This document shows positions 16,993-25,758 of a DNA stretch of 64,000 nucleotides, piece by piece. Every line of letters starts with the position of its first letter. Position 1 is the stretch's first letter. This DNA is from Amycolatopsis roodepoortensis (GTDB lineage Bacteria; Actinomycetota; Actinomycetes; Mycobacteriales; Pseudonocardiaceae): positions 1,612,001 to 1,676,000 of the forward strand of contig NZ_JADBEJ010000005.1 in NCBI RefSeq assembly GCF_014873915.1, read 5' to 3'. A program made the translations under genes and the position numbers. The notes below the pieces were generated by a model. That model was not told where the DNA came from. It saw only the letters and a program-made list of their open reading frames with translations, and did not search any database.

Positions 16993-17784
16993 GTGCTGAC
17001 CGAGAGCTACCGCTACCCGGACACCGGCGACCACGTCACCGGCGCGTTCATCCGACGGCACGAACCCTACGACGGCTACTGGACGGCCAGCGAGGACCGC
17101 GCGCTCGCCAAGGTCGCCGACGAGCTCACCGCGATCCTCGGCCCGCGCGAAGAGGTCAAGGCGCTCGACGCCGGCTGCGGGGAAGGCCGCCTTCTCCCCT
17201 GGCTCGCGCGGTTCTCCGCCGACGTCACCGCCGCGGACCCCGACCCGGACAGGCTGGCCAAGGCGCGGGAGACCACCGTCGCGGACACCGGTTTCTCCTT
17301 CGCCGTCTCACCGATCACCGAACTGGACGGCGGCCCGTACGACCTCGTGCTGTGCAGCCACGTCATCCAGCACGTGCCCACGCCGGACGTCGGGCCGATC
17401 CTGCGCCGGCTGGCCGGGATCACCGCGCCCGGCGGCGCACTGGTGCTGGCCTACAGCCGGTCGCCGGTCGGGCGGGGCGCGTTCAGCCTCGACAGCGTCG
17501 AAGCGGGCACCGGAGTCCGCTCCCGCCGCGTTTCGCGCGAAGAGTTCGACAAAGCGCTGCACGACGGCGGTCCGGCGCTCCCGGTGCGCCACCTCGATCC
17601 CGAGGAGGTCGCCGCCGACGCGGCCGAGGCGGGCTGGCGCACCGCCTGGGAGTGGACGTACCACGTGCTCGACGATCTCGGCCCGGCCGACGAGCACATC
17701 GACCGCGACGAACTGGTCAACGCCTCCGGCCCCCTGCGCCGCCATCTCGGCCGGGACCTGATCACCCTCCTGCGCCGCGGATGA
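16993..17784 (+). CDS. Class I SAM-dependent methyltransferase
   Basis: 263 aa. SAM-binding motif I LDAGCGEGRLLPWLA (about residues 57-71), the acidic ADPDPDR after beta2, and LVLCSHVIQHV as motif post-II/III. It resembles small-molecule Methyltransf_11/25 proteins; the substrate cannot be predicted. The GTG start is leaderless (see the TATATT box). Its stop overlaps the start of the following gene (ATGA at 17781), so the two are translationally coupled. Confidence 0.85.
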   Translation: MLTESYRYPDTGDHVTGAFIRRHEPYDGYWTASEDRALAKVADELTAILGPREEVKALDAGCGEGRLLPWLARFSADVTAADPDPDRLAKARETTVADTGFSFAVSPITELDGGPYDLVLCSHVIQHVPTPDVGPILRRLAGITAPGGALVLAYSRSPVGRGAFSLDSVEAGTGVRSRRVSREEFDKALHDGGPALPVRHLDPEEVAADAAEAGWRTAWEWTYHVLDDLGPADEHIDRDELVNASGPLRRHLGRDLITLLRRG

Positions 17785-18968
17785 CCGCGCTGCTCCTCAC
17801 CTTCGCGTGGGCGGTCCCGCTGTCGGAGCGGGAGGCCGGGAAGGTGCTGGACGGCGGCCGGGACCGCGGGCTGCTGGCCCACCTCGACGGGAAACTCGGC
17901 GAGGAGTGGACGGCCGCGGAGAACTTCCTGGCCAGTTACACGCGACCGCCGCGAAGACGGGTGCTGCGCAAACGCAGGCTGTCGATCCGCGTCGGCGCGG
18001 CGGGCCTGCCGTGCGAGCTCGTGGTCACCTGGCATCCGGCTTATCACGCGATGACGCTGGTCCTCGCCACCACGATCAGCGGCGCGGCCGAGGGTCACGC
18101 CGCCGAGTTCGACCTCGCCATCGCCGTCCTGCAAAGCCTTCAGGGCCGTGAGACGTCGAACGGGGAGAACGGGCTGCACGGCGCCTACGGCGAGAAGACG
18201 TTCCCCTCGCTGCTCAAGGCCGTCACCCATATCTTCGAGGATCTGACCAGGGGCTGCGGCCTCACTGAAGGGCTCAGCCGCAAGGGCTGGTGTGTCGAAC
18301 TGCGATCCCACGACGGGCATCCGCCCGCCCAGCGGGTCGCCGCCGATCCCCGGCCGTACTACGGGCTGGCGACCAGCGACGAGGGCTGGCGGTTCGTGCC
18401 CCGCGAGGTCGCTCGGGACGCGCTCGGTCCGTCGTGGGGAACGCGTTCGTTCGTCGCCGCCTACACGATGGCGGGCGGGATCGTCTGTCTCAACAGCAAG
18501 GACTCCGACTACGTCGAGCACCAGGACGAGCTGATGCGCGGCCCGTTCGGCGCCGCCGAACCGTATTTCGCCATCGACAGCGAGATCGGCGGGCTCGACC
18601 ACGGGATGCTCTTCATCCTCGAACGCGTCCTGATCCGGATGGCGCTGGCCGACCAGTGGCTGGCGTCGATGAAGAAGTCCGGGAGCCGCACCCGGCTGCT
18701 GCGCGGCTCGCTCGACGACATCCTCGAGATGCTGCATTCGGTGCTGCCGCCCGAGATCGATTCGCTGGAGCGCCGTCTGGTCACCAGCATGGGCGTGGAG
18801 CGGATCATCGCCCAGCTCGACCGTCAGGCCGAGGCGATGGACGAGGAGACCAGGTACGCCTACGAGAACACGGTGAGCGCGCGGGTCACGCGGCTCACCG
18901 TGGTCACCGTCGTCCTGACGGTCGTCACCATCGTCCTCGGCGTCCTGCAGGTCGTGGTCTCACTCTGA
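17781..18968 (+). CDS. C-tail-anchored protein of unknown function, 395 aa
   Basis: A long soluble region without a signal peptide, ending in one strongly hydrophobic valine-rich segment at the extreme C-terminus (last ~22 residues, VVLTVVTIVLGVLQVVV). The protein is therefore a predicted tail-anchored membrane protein with its body in the cytoplasm. A predicted helical stretch (about 330-370, LERRLVTSMGVERIIAQL) precedes the anchor, rather like CorA-type stalks, but no GMN motif or second span is present. The ATG overlaps the methyltransferase stop. Convergent with the 69-aa membrane protein gene, overlapping by 9 bp. I recognise no family. Confidence 0.65.
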   Translation: MTALLLTFAWAVPLSEREAGKVLDGGRDRGLLAHLDGKLGEEWTAAENFLASYTRPPRRRVLRKRRLSIRVGAAGLPCELVVTWHPAYHAMTLVLATTISGAAEGHAAEFDLAIAVLQSLQGRETSNGENGLHGAYGEKTFPSLLKAVTHIFEDLTRGCGLTEGLSRKGWCVELRSHDGHPPAQRVAADPRPYYGLATSDEGWRFVPREVARDALGPSWGTRSFVAAYTMAGGIVCLNSKDSDYVEHQDELMRGPFGAAEPYFAIDSEIGGLDHGMLFILERVLIRMALADQWLASMKKSGSRTRLLRGSLDDILEMLHSVLPPEIDSLERRLVTSMGVERIIAQLDRQAEAMDEETRYAYENTVSARVTRLTVVTVVLTVVTIVLGVLQVVVSL

Positions 18969-19169
18969 CCGGCGGCGCTGTTTGCGGGCACGCTCGCCGA
19001 ACAGCAACCCTACGCCGCCTGCCACCATCAGCGCGCTGGCCACCACGTGCATCCCCGGCGGGAGCAGGTGGAGCTGCACGAACCAGCTCGGGTTGGTGCT
19101 GCCGAGCAGCCGGTTGATCAACCCGCCGCCGCCCTGCACCAGCAGGGCGATTCCCAGTAGTTCGATCAT
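18960..19169 (-). CDS. Small membrane protein, 69 aa
   Basis: Two hydrophobic spans (about residues 2-22 and 38-58) and a basic tail (ERARKQRRRSE). Start ATG at 19169 overlaps the stop of the preceding 195-aa membrane protein gene (ATGA), so the two are coupled. The coding end overlaps the convergent tail-anchored gene by 9 bp. Function unknown. Confidence 0.6.
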   Translation of the reverse strand: MIELLGIALLVQGGGGLINRLLGSTNPSWFVQLHLLPPGMHVVASALMVAGGVGLLFGERARKQRRRSE

Positions 19170-19753
19170 CGTCGAGCCCCTTCCTTGACTCTTTCGCCCT
19201 TGGGTGAGAGCTCCTGCCACAGCGGCCCGGTGGCGAACCAGATGGCCGTCACGACCCCCAGCCGCGGCAGCCACCCCCACAGCGGGTCGACCTGCTCGGT
19301 GCCACCGACCATGAAGATCAGCAGGAGCAGCACCCCCGCGGCCAGCCCGCAGGCCAGCACGCATTTGAACCAGTCACGCCATTCGGCGCGCGTCTTCTCC
19401 CGGCCCCTCGGCTTGGGCGGCGGTGGCGGCCCGCCCGCGAACCGGTGGGCGAACCGGACGTCGGCCCACTTGATCATCGAATGCCCGAACACGACGCTGA
19501 AGCCCAGGTACACCGCGGCCAGGCCGTGCACGAAGTTCGCCGTGGCGCCGTTGCGCAGGTCGATCACCGTCGCGACCAGCACGACGAGGTCGATCACCGG
19601 GGTCAGGAGCAGCAGCACGACACTGGTCCGCTTCAGCTTCAGCAGATAGCGGGCCGCGAGGCCGGCGACGATGGCGACCCAGAAACCGATCTCCCCGCCG
19701 GCGATCACGGCCGCCATCGGGTTTTCCGCGATGAAGTCCCAGATCTTGTTCAC
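19166..19753 (-). CDS. Multi-pass membrane protein, 195 aa
   Basis: About five to six hydrophobic spans, with a proline-rich basic cytoplasmic loop (GGPPPPPKPRGREKTR) in the middle. The GTG at 19753 is chosen because it has GAGG about 8 nt upstream and gives a plausible N-terminus (NKIWDFIAENP); an ATG at 19816 is possible. It diverges from the histidine kinase gene and overlaps the 69-aa membrane protein gene by 4 nt. It may belong to the regulon of the neighbouring two-component system, but this is inference from position only. Confidence 0.6.
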   Translation of the reverse strand: MNKIWDFIAENPMAAVIAGGEIGFWVAIVAGLAARYLLKLKRTSVVLLLLTPVIDLVVLVATVIDLRNGATANFVHGLAAVYLGFSVVFGHSMIKWADVRFAHRFAGGPPPPPKPRGREKTRAEWRDWFKCVLACGLAAGVLLLLIFMVGGTEQVDPLWGWLPRLGVVTAIWFATGPLWQELSPKGERVKEGARR

Positions 19754-19863
19754 GCCGTAAGCCTCGCCGACCGCACCGGTCCTGCGCGTCGGCGTACGGC
19801 ACGAGATCATCGTCATCAGTTAGGAGGACCCCGCCGCCCATCCCGGTGTGCTGGGATGGGGCG

Positions 19864-21063
19864 GTGCCCACGTTCGTCCCGCGCCTGAACCACCTCGCCG
19901 AATGGAAACAGGACCTCGTCATCGCCTTCGGCACCTGGGTCCTCGGCGTGCTGGTCTACGTGAGCGGGATGCAGGTGCTCCTGGCGGGCCCCGACGACAC
20001 GCCATTGTGGATCCGCCTGAGTGAACTGACCGTGCTGTGCGGCCTGGAGATGTTGCGCCGCAAGGTTCCGCTGGCGCTGCTCTGCGCGCTGGTCGTGCTC
20101 GCGGTGGACTTCGCGTTCGGTCCCTCGCTCCCGATCCTCATCGTCTTCACCGACTTCCTGTACGCGACGACGCTCTACGGTTCGCGGCGCGTCAGCAGGA
20201 CGATGATCGGGGTGGCCGCGATCGGGACGCTCGGGGTGGTCTGCGTGGCGCTCATCTTCTCCGCGCAGTGGCGTACGGCGATCCTTGTCGCGTTCGCCTT
20301 CCTGCCGTTCCTGGTCACCCCGGTGTGGTGGGCGGCCAACGTCCGTCAGCAGCGGGACATCGCGGACAACGAACGGGCGAACGCGGTCCAGCTCGCCACG
20401 ATCGGCGAACTGGACCGGAAGGCCGCCGTCGCGGGGGAACGCTCGAAGATGGCGCGGGACCTGCACGACGTCATCGCCGGGCATCTTTCGGCGATCGCGA
20501 TCCAGTCCGAGGCCGCGCTGTCGATGGCCACCGTCGACCCGAAGCTGTCGAGGAAGGTCCTGGAATCGGTGCGGGAGAACAGTGTGAGCGCGCTCGACGA
20601 GATGCGCGCGATGATCGGGCTGCTGCGCGCGGATCCCTCCACCGGGAACAGCGAGATCGAGCCGACCGCGCCCGCCCGGCTGGCGGAACTGTCCAAACTG
20701 GTCGAATCCGCGCGCGCGAGCGGCCTGGAGGTCGAGATCGGTTCCACGCCCGGTCAGTCCGCCCACCTGCCCGCCGCGGTCGACCTGACCGCGTACCGGA
20801 TCGCGCAGGAGGCGCTCACCAACGCGGCCAAGCACGCCGCGGGTGGCCGGGCCGTGCTCGACATCCGCGCCGACGGAGGCATACTCACCGTCGAAGTGCG
20901 CAACGATCTTCGTCCCGGCTCCGGCTCGGCTGACGACGGCGGGACCGGACTCGGCCTGCTGAACATGCGGGAACGCGCCGCCGCGGTGGGCGGCACACTC
21001 GCCGCCGGGCCGTCCGGCGGTGGCTGGCTGGTCCGTGCCGAACTGCCTCTGGAGGGGTCTTGA
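19864..21063 (+). CDS. NarL-type sensor histidine kinase
   Basis: 399 aa. About six membrane spans in residues 18-155 without a large extracellular loop, so it probably senses a membrane-proximal signal. HisKA_3 dimerisation domain with the phospho-acceptor histidine at about residue 201 (ARDLHDVIAGHLSAI), then a HATPase domain with EALTNAAKHA (N box) and GTGLGLLNMRERA (G box). The GTG at 19864 is the likeliest start; a GTG 18 nt upstream is possible. The response regulator gene starts inside its stop codon. Confidence 0.92.
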   Translation: MPTFVPRLNHLAEWKQDLVIAFGTWVLGVLVYVSGMQVLLAGPDDTPLWIRLSELTVLCGLEMLRRKVPLALLCALVVLAVDFAFGPSLPILIVFTDFLYATTLYGSRRVSRTMIGVAAIGTLGVVCVALIFSAQWRTAILVAFAFLPFLVTPVWWAANVRQQRDIADNERANAVQLATIGELDRKAAVAGERSKMARDLHDVIAGHLSAIAIQSEAALSMATVDPKLSRKVLESVRENSVSALDEMRAMIGLLRADPSTGNSEIEPTAPARLAELSKLVESARASGLEVEIGSTPGQSAHLPAAVDLTAYRIAQEALTNAAKHAAGGRAVLDIRADGGILTVEVRNDLRPGSGSADDGGTGLGLLNMRERAAAVGGTLAAGPSGGGWLVRAELPLEGS

Positions 21064-21722
21064 GCGACGGGAACATCAAGGTGCTGGTCGCCGACGACCA
21101 CGGCGCCATCCGTGCCGGGTTGATGATGATCCTCGGCAACGCCGAAGGTATCGAGGTGGTCGGCGAAGCGGCGGACGGCGCCACCGCCGTCCGCCAGGCG
21201 AAGGCGCTGAAACCGGACGTCGTGCTGATGGACGTCCGCATGCCCGGCGTCGACGGCATCGCGGCCACGCGGGAGCTGACCGCGGAGGGGTTGTGCGAAG
21301 TCCTCGTGCTGACGACGTTCGACCTCGACGAGTACGTCCACGCCGCGCTGCGGGCGGGCGCGGCCGGGTTCCTGCTGAAGTCGGTCGAGGCGTCGCGGCT
21401 GATCGAGGCGGTGAAACTGGTCGCGGCGGGTGAAGGAGTGCTCGCCCCGCAGGTCACGCGGAAGCTGATCGCCGCCTTCGCCGCAGGGACCCGTGAGCCT
21501 TCGCTGGTCCCCGACGGGCTCGAGGATCTGACCGAACGCGAGCGCGAAGTGCTGGCGTGCCTGGGCGGCGGCCTGTCCAACGCGCAGATCGGGACGCGGC
21601 TGCACATCGGCGAGACCACGGTGAAGACCCACGTCTCCCGGGTGCTGACGAAGCTGGAACTGCGGTCGCGGGTGCAGGCGGCGATCCTCGCGCAGGAGAA
21701 CGGCGTCGTGCTGGAGGAGTGA
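21060..21722 (+). CDS. NarL/FixJ-family response regulator
   Basis: 220 aa. Receiver domain with the acidic pocket VLVADDH and phospho-acceptor Asp at about residue 58 (LMDVRMPG), the conserved TTF and K at LLKS; C-terminal LuxR-type HTH (LTEREREVLACLGGGLSN, TVKTHVSRVLTKL). Starts at TTG overlapping the kinase stop by 4 nt, behind GGAGGGG. Partner of the adjacent kinase. Targets unknown; the divergent membrane protein gene pair and the downstream permease are the nearest candidates. Confidence 0.93.
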   Translation: MSDGNIKVLVADDHGAIRAGLMMILGNAEGIEVVGEAADGATAVRQAKALKPDVVLMDVRMPGVDGIAATRELTAEGLCEVLVLTTFDLDEYVHAALRAGAAGFLLKSVEASRLIEAVKLVAAGEGVLAPQVTRKLIAAFAAGTREPSLVPDGLEDLTEREREVLACLGGGLSNAQIGTRLHIGETTVKTHVSRVLTKLELRSRVQAAILAQENGVVLEE

Positions 21723-21756
21723 AACCCACCGATCTGCGAGGTGGACGGCGATCTTC

Positions 21757-21762
21757 TAGCGT
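21757..21762 (+). promoter_or_regulatory. -10 box of leaderless amino-acid permease transcript
   Basis: TAGCGT ends 8 nt before the ATG at 21771. There is no ribosome site in the interval. Confidence 0.4.
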
Positions 21763-21770
21763 GACCCTTC

Positions 21771-23228
21771 ATGCGGCGAACTCTGGACGTGGACGAGGTC
21801 CTGAAACGGCAGGATTCCGGTGAGCTGAAACGCCGCCTGCACGGGCGCGACCTCATCGGGTTCGGGGTCGGCATCATCATCGGCACCGGGATCTTCACCC
21901 TCGCCGGGGTCGAGGCGAAGACCCATGCCGGCCCGTCGGTCACGTTGTCGTTCGTGCTCGGCGCCGTCGTGGCCGGGATGGCCGCCCTCTGCTACGCCGA
22001 ACTCGCCTCCAGCGTGCCGACGGCGGGAAGCGCCTACACCTACGCCTTCGCCACCCTCGGCGAGACCTTCGCCTGGATCATCGGCTGGGATCTGCTGCTG
22101 GAGTTCGCCCTCGGCGCGGCCGTCGTGTCGCGCGGCTGGTCCGGCTATCTCGCGAATCTGATGGGCCTGTCCCCCGAGTGGTTCGGCGAAGACGCGAAGG
22201 TGAACATAGGCGCGGTCGCGATCATCGCCGTGCTGACCGTGATCGCCGTCCTCGGGATCAAGGAGTCGGCGCGGGTGACGAATCTGCTCGTGCTGGTCAA
22301 GGTCGCGGTCTGCGTGCTGATCCTCGCGGTCGGCGTGTTCTACATCCGCGGCGAGAACCTCACCCCGTTCATCCCGCCCGCCCAGCCGCCGACGGAAACG
22401 GCGGGGACCCTGCACCAGCCGATCGTGCAAGCCGTCCTCGGGCTCGAACAGTCCGTCTACGGGATCGCCGGGATGGTGACGGCCGCGGCCGTCGTCTTCT
22501 TCGCCTACACCGGTTTCGAGGCGCTCGCCAACCTCGGCGAGGAGACCGTGAACCCGAAACGCGATCTGCGCGTCGGCATCCTCGGGGCGCTCGGCGTCTG
22601 CGCGCTGCTCTACATCGGGGTCTCGCTGGTGCTGACCGGGATGGTGCCGTTCACCGAGATCGACGCGGGCGCCCCGCTCGCCGACGCCTTCGACCGCGTC
22701 GGGCAGCACTGGGTGGGCGCGCTCATCTCGCTCGGCGCGGTCACCGGGCTGACGTCGGTGATGATGGTGGAACTGGTGACGATCGGCCGGATCGGGTTCG
22801 CGATGGGCCGCGACGGCCTGCTGCCGAAGAGGTTCGGCACGGCGCATCCGCGCTGGGGCACCCCGCACCGGATGACCATCGCCGGCGCGGTGCTGATCGC
22901 GGCGCTGGCCGCGTTCGTGCCGATCTCCGAACTCGCCGACATGGTCAGCATCGGCGCGCTGTCGGCGATGATCATCGTCGCGGTGGCCGTCCCGGTGCTG
23001 CGGAAACGCCGCCCGGACCTGGAACGCCCGTTCACCGTGCCGTTTTCGCCCTACCTGCCCATCGTCGCGGCGCTGGCGTGTCTCTACCTGATGCTGAACC
23101 TGGACCTCATGACCTGGCTGCGATTCGCCGCGTGGCTTCTGCTCGGCCTGCTGATCTATCTCTTCTACGGGCGCAAGCATTCCCGGTTCGCGAAGGACGG
23201 GCTCAGCTCCACAGACCGGCCGTCGTGA
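21771..23228 (+). CDS. APC-family cationic amino-acid permease
   Basis: 485 aa, about 12-14 spans. TM1 has the APC signature GVGIIIGTGIFTLAG, and FFAYTGFEALANLGEE in TM6 is typical of the CAT subgroup (bacterial homologues of cationic amino-acid transporters). A soluble loop after TM5 includes a proline-rich stretch. Substrate is probably a basic or neutral amino acid imported with protons. The 3' end overlaps the convergent unknown gene by 26 bp. Confidence 0.85.
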   Translation: MRRTLDVDEVLKRQDSGELKRRLHGRDLIGFGVGIIIGTGIFTLAGVEAKTHAGPSVTLSFVLGAVVAGMAALCYAELASSVPTAGSAYTYAFATLGETFAWIIGWDLLLEFALGAAVVSRGWSGYLANLMGLSPEWFGEDAKVNIGAVAIIAVLTVIAVLGIKESARVTNLLVLVKVAVCVLILAVGVFYIRGENLTPFIPPAQPPTETAGTLHQPIVQAVLGLEQSVYGIAGMVTAAAVVFFAYTGFEALANLGEETVNPKRDLRVGILGALGVCALLYIGVSLVLTGMVPFTEIDAGAPLADAFDRVGQHWVGALISLGAVTGLTSVMMVELVTIGRIGFAMGRDGLLPKRFGTAHPRWGTPHRMTIAGAVLIAALAAFVPISELADMVSIGALSAMIIVAVAVPVLRKRRPDLERPFTVPFSPYLPIVAALACLYLMLNLDLMTWLRFAAWLLLGLLIYLFYGRKHSRFAKDGLSSTDRPS

Positions 23229-23871
23229 TCGCGGCGACGGCGGCCTCGGCGTCGTCGTCGTCCACCACGACCAGCATCCGCTTGAGTGCCGCGGCCACCC
23301 ATTCCACCGGCTGGTCGTGCAAACCGTTGTCCCCCAAGGACGGATAACCGTCCATAATGGACACAAGGGTTCCTTCGGCGCCGATCCGCATCCCGGCGGC
23401 CAGCACGTGGTGCGCGGCGGCCGGGCGCCAGCGGGACGACCACAGGGGCGGGATCCCCGTGTCGAGGTAGTCGAGCAGCGCCCGCGCCGGGGTGTCGTGC
23501 GCGCCGAATTCGCCCGCGTCGACCTCCGCGATCAACGCGACCCGCGGCAGCCGCCACAGCGCGGCCAGGAGCATGAACAACGACTGCGGTGCCCAGTTCC
23601 CGCTGGCGGACACGGCGGCGAGCCGTCCGCCCGACAGCGTCCCGATCGCCCTGGCCAGTCCTTCGGTCGTGGTGCCGGACAGCGCCGCGACCTCGTCCTG
23701 GCCCGCGACGGCGAACCCCGCGGCGCGCAGGGCGGCCAGCGCCGTGAACGGCCCGGCGAGCTCGTCCTTCTGCGGGAGTTCGGCGCGGGCGACGGCGACG
23801 AGATGCTCGCCGCCGGGCAGCCAGCGCCGCCCGGACAGCCCCGTCCGGTCGCCGTCGATTCCGGAGGACAT
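23203..23871 (-). CDS. Uncharacterised protein, 222 aa
   Basis: Soluble protein without signal peptide. It has a conserved-looking LPQKDELAGPFTALAALRAAG segment (about residues 32-52) that resembles the N-terminal motif of a poorly characterised actinobacterial family; in some relatives I recall cysteine where this protein has alanine. C-terminal acidic run MLVVVDDDDAEAAVAA. Start ATG at 23871 overlaps the stop of the GNAT gene by one base, so it is the second gene of a coupled pair. Function unknown. Confidence 0.6.
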   Translation of the reverse strand: MSSGIDGDRTGLSGRRWLPGGEHLVAVARAELPQKDELAGPFTALAALRAAGFAVAGQDEVAALSGTTTEGLARAIGTLSGGRLAAVSASGNWAPQSLFMLLAALWRLPRVALIAEVDAGEFGAHDTPARALLDYLDTGIPPLWSSRWRPAAAHHVLAAGMRIGAEGTLVSIMDGYPSLGDNGLHDQPVEWVAAALKRMLVVVDDDDAEAAVAAITTAGLWS

Positions 23872-24287
23872 CAGTCTTCGAACGTCCACGACCGCATGAT
23901 GAACGGCCCGTCGTTCGACGCGCCGGCCGAGGTGTAGGTCGCCAGCGCGGCCTTGTTGTCGGTCTCGACGCCGACCCACATCCCCCGGCAGCCACGCTCC
24001 CGCGCGATCCCGGCCAGAGCGTCGACCAGGTCGCGGCCGATCCCGCGCCGCTGGTAGTCCGGGCTGACGTCGAGTTCGTTGAGGAACATCTCGGTGCCCT
24101 TGTCCGGATGCGTCACCTCGGTGCCGGTGATCATCCCGGCGGGCTCGCCGTCCTCGTAGGCGATGAGGAGGTGGTTCTCCTCCCCCGCGAGGAACTTCTC
24201 GGACGCCTCCCGTAGCGCGGGGCCGTCGAACAGGTGCTGGGCGGCGACGACCTCCTCGACGGTGACGGCCCGCCGGATCTCGGCCAC
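23871..24287 (-). CDS. GNAT-family N-acetyltransferase
   Basis: 138 aa, a single GNAT fold. Motif A is LDVSPDYQRRGIGRDLVDAL (acetyl-CoA pyrophosphate loop QRRGIG), and motif B follows in NKAALATYTSAGA. General shape resembles the aminoglycoside AAC(3)-I group, but the substrate cannot be assigned. The GTG at 24287 is chosen because GGGAGGA lies just upstream; the longer ATG start at 24356 would skip this site. One-base overlap with the downstream unknown gene. Confidence 0.82.
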   Translation of the reverse strand: MAEIRRAVTVEEVVAAQHLFDGPALREASEKFLAGEENHLLIAYEDGEPAGMITGTEVTHPDKGTEMFLNELDVSPDYQRRGIGRDLVDALAGIARERGCRGMWVGVETDNKAALATYTSAGASNDGPFIMRSWTFED

Positions 24288-24333
24288 GTGTCCTCCCGGT
24301 GCTGAAAGCGCTTCAGGCTGGTCAGTATCCCGC

Positions 24334-25203
24334 TCAGAGGGGCGCCGAGTCATCACGTTTCCCCGGCGATCGCAGCGCGACCCCGGCGACGACGGCCAGC
24401 GTGCCGATCGCCTCGGGCAGGGTCGGGATCTGCCGGAGCCACAGGAAGCCGACCAGCCCAGCCGTGACCGGCAGCAACGCGAGCAGCAGCGCGAACCGTG
24501 CCTGCCCGGCCTTGCGCAGGACCACCTGATCGAGGGCGTACGGCACGACGGTCGAGAGCACCCCCACCCCGATGCCGAGCAGCAGTAAACGTGGCGAACC
24601 CCACACCGCGCCGGTGCCGAGCGCCAGCGGCGACAGAACCACGGTGCCGACGGCGAACCCGACGGCCAGCCCGTCGATCCCGTTCCCGCCGACCGCGACC
24701 CGCTTCCCGAGCAGGATGTACCCCGCCCAGGCGGCCGCCGCGCCGAGCGCGAACAGCACGCCGAGCAGGCTCCCTTCGAGCCGGACGTCCGCGATGGCGA
24801 CCACCCCGGCCGCCACCAGCAGCAGCGCGAGGACGTCCCGCCGCGTGCGCGAACCGAACGCGGCCACCACCACGGGCCCGGCGAACTCGAGGGCGACCGC
24901 GGTGCCCAGCGGCAGCCGCGCGATCGCCTCGTAGAAGAGCACGTTCATCCCGGCGGTGACGATGCCGAAGGCACCCGCGAGCAGGAACGCGCGCCCGGTC
25001 CACGCCGAGCGGGGTGGCCTGCGCCACGCCAGGAGGACCACGGCCGCCCCGAGACAGCGAAGCCAGGCCACCCCCGCGGGTGAGGCGACCGAAAAGAGAC
25101 CTACGGCGATGGCCGCGCCGGCGTACATGGAAATTCCGCTGAGAACGAACAAGACCGGCGGCGGCACGCTGGGAAGACGGTTCCGGACGACTGCGATACC
25201 CAC
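24334..25203 (-). CDS. EamA-family transporter (RhtA-like)
   Basis: 289 aa, ten hydrophobic spans formed by two EamA repeats (about 20-145 and 150-280). Resembles the threonine/homoserine exporter RhtA group of the drug/metabolite superfamily. Starts at GTG. Probably exports amino acids or related metabolites. Its stop is 46 bp upstream of the GNAT start on the same strand, so co-transcription is possible. The upstream region is shared with the divergent DUF7455 gene. Confidence 0.82.
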   Translation of the reverse strand: MGIAVVRNRLPSVPPPVLFVLSGISMYAGAAIAVGLFSVASPAGVAWLRCLGAAVVLLAWRRPPRSAWTGRAFLLAGAFGIVTAGMNVLFYEAIARLPLGTAVALEFAGPVVVAAFGSRTRRDVLALLLVAAGVVAIADVRLEGSLLGVLFALGAAAAWAGYILLGKRVAVGGNGIDGLAVGFAVGTVVLSPLALGTGAVWGSPRLLLLGIGVGVLSTVVPYALDQVVLRKAGQARFALLLALLPVTAGLVGFLWLRQIPTLPEAIGTLAVVAGVALRSPGKRDDSAPL

Positions 25204-25428
25204 CCCCGCATGGTGCCTGACGTGGGAAAAGACGGTTCGGCGGGGAGTCTTCTCCCACGTTGCGTGATTACGCTACGGCATCCGAGGTAATTACCAGTGA
25301 CAAATGAGACACCCGCACGGGAACACTTGCGGGTCGCCAAACGTCTGGAAGAGTGGAAGCACGAACACGGCGGGGCCGGGAACGAATGTTGCCGGCATCA
25401 GTGCCGAAGTGGTCGTAGCTGGATCGAT

Positions 25429-25448
25429 GGCACCGGGCCACCGGTGCC
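25429..25448 (+). promoter_or_regulatory. Hairpin upstream of the DUF7455 ribosome site
   Basis: A perfect 8-bp stem (GGCACCGG and complement) with a 4-nt loop, ending 5 nt before the ribosome site GGAGGGAG (25454-25461). It could affect translation initiation or mRNA stability. The rest of the 264-bp upstream gap shows no ORF or repeat. Confidence 0.35.
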
Positions 25449-25467
25449 GGGACGGAGGGAGACTCCA

Positions 25468-25647
25468 ATGACTTCACCGACGCTCACCCGCCCCGAACTG
25501 ACCGCTGCCGACCGATGCGACCGGTGTGGAGCTGCAGCCCAGGTTCGAGCCATTCTCAGCACCGGTGGCGAGTTGCTCTTCTGTGGTCACCACGCCCGCG
25601 CACACGAGACGAAGCTCAAGGAAATGTCCGCGGACATTCAGCGGTAG
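25468..25647 (+). CDS. DUF7455 zinc-binding small protein
   Basis: 59 aa. Metal-binding pattern CDRC (about residues 17-20) and CGHH (about 39-42) in a short protein that begins TSPTLTRPELTAADRCDRCG. This is the DUF7455 family, widespread and well conserved in actinobacteria (Rv2708c is a relative, by memory). ATG at 25468 with GGAGGGAG at 25454-25461. Function unknown; probably a small zinc-ribbon protein that binds nucleic acid or a protein. Confidence 0.82.
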   Translation: MTSPTLTRPELTAADRCDRCGAAAQVRAILSTGGELLFCGHHARAHETKLKEMSADIQR

Positions 25648-25758
25648 CCCACCAGTCCACGACCACCCGGCGGCCGGCCGCTCCTTCTGGGAGCGCGCCG
25701 GCCGCCCTGTTTTCCGCTCTGGAACGGCACGCTCGGCGCCGTCCCTATGTCTTCCAAA

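Noticed and set aside
23871..24287. Aminoglycoside 3-N-acetyltransferase
   Set aside because: The GNAT fold is general and the match is limited to acetyl-CoA-binding motifs; no substrate-specific features can be read.
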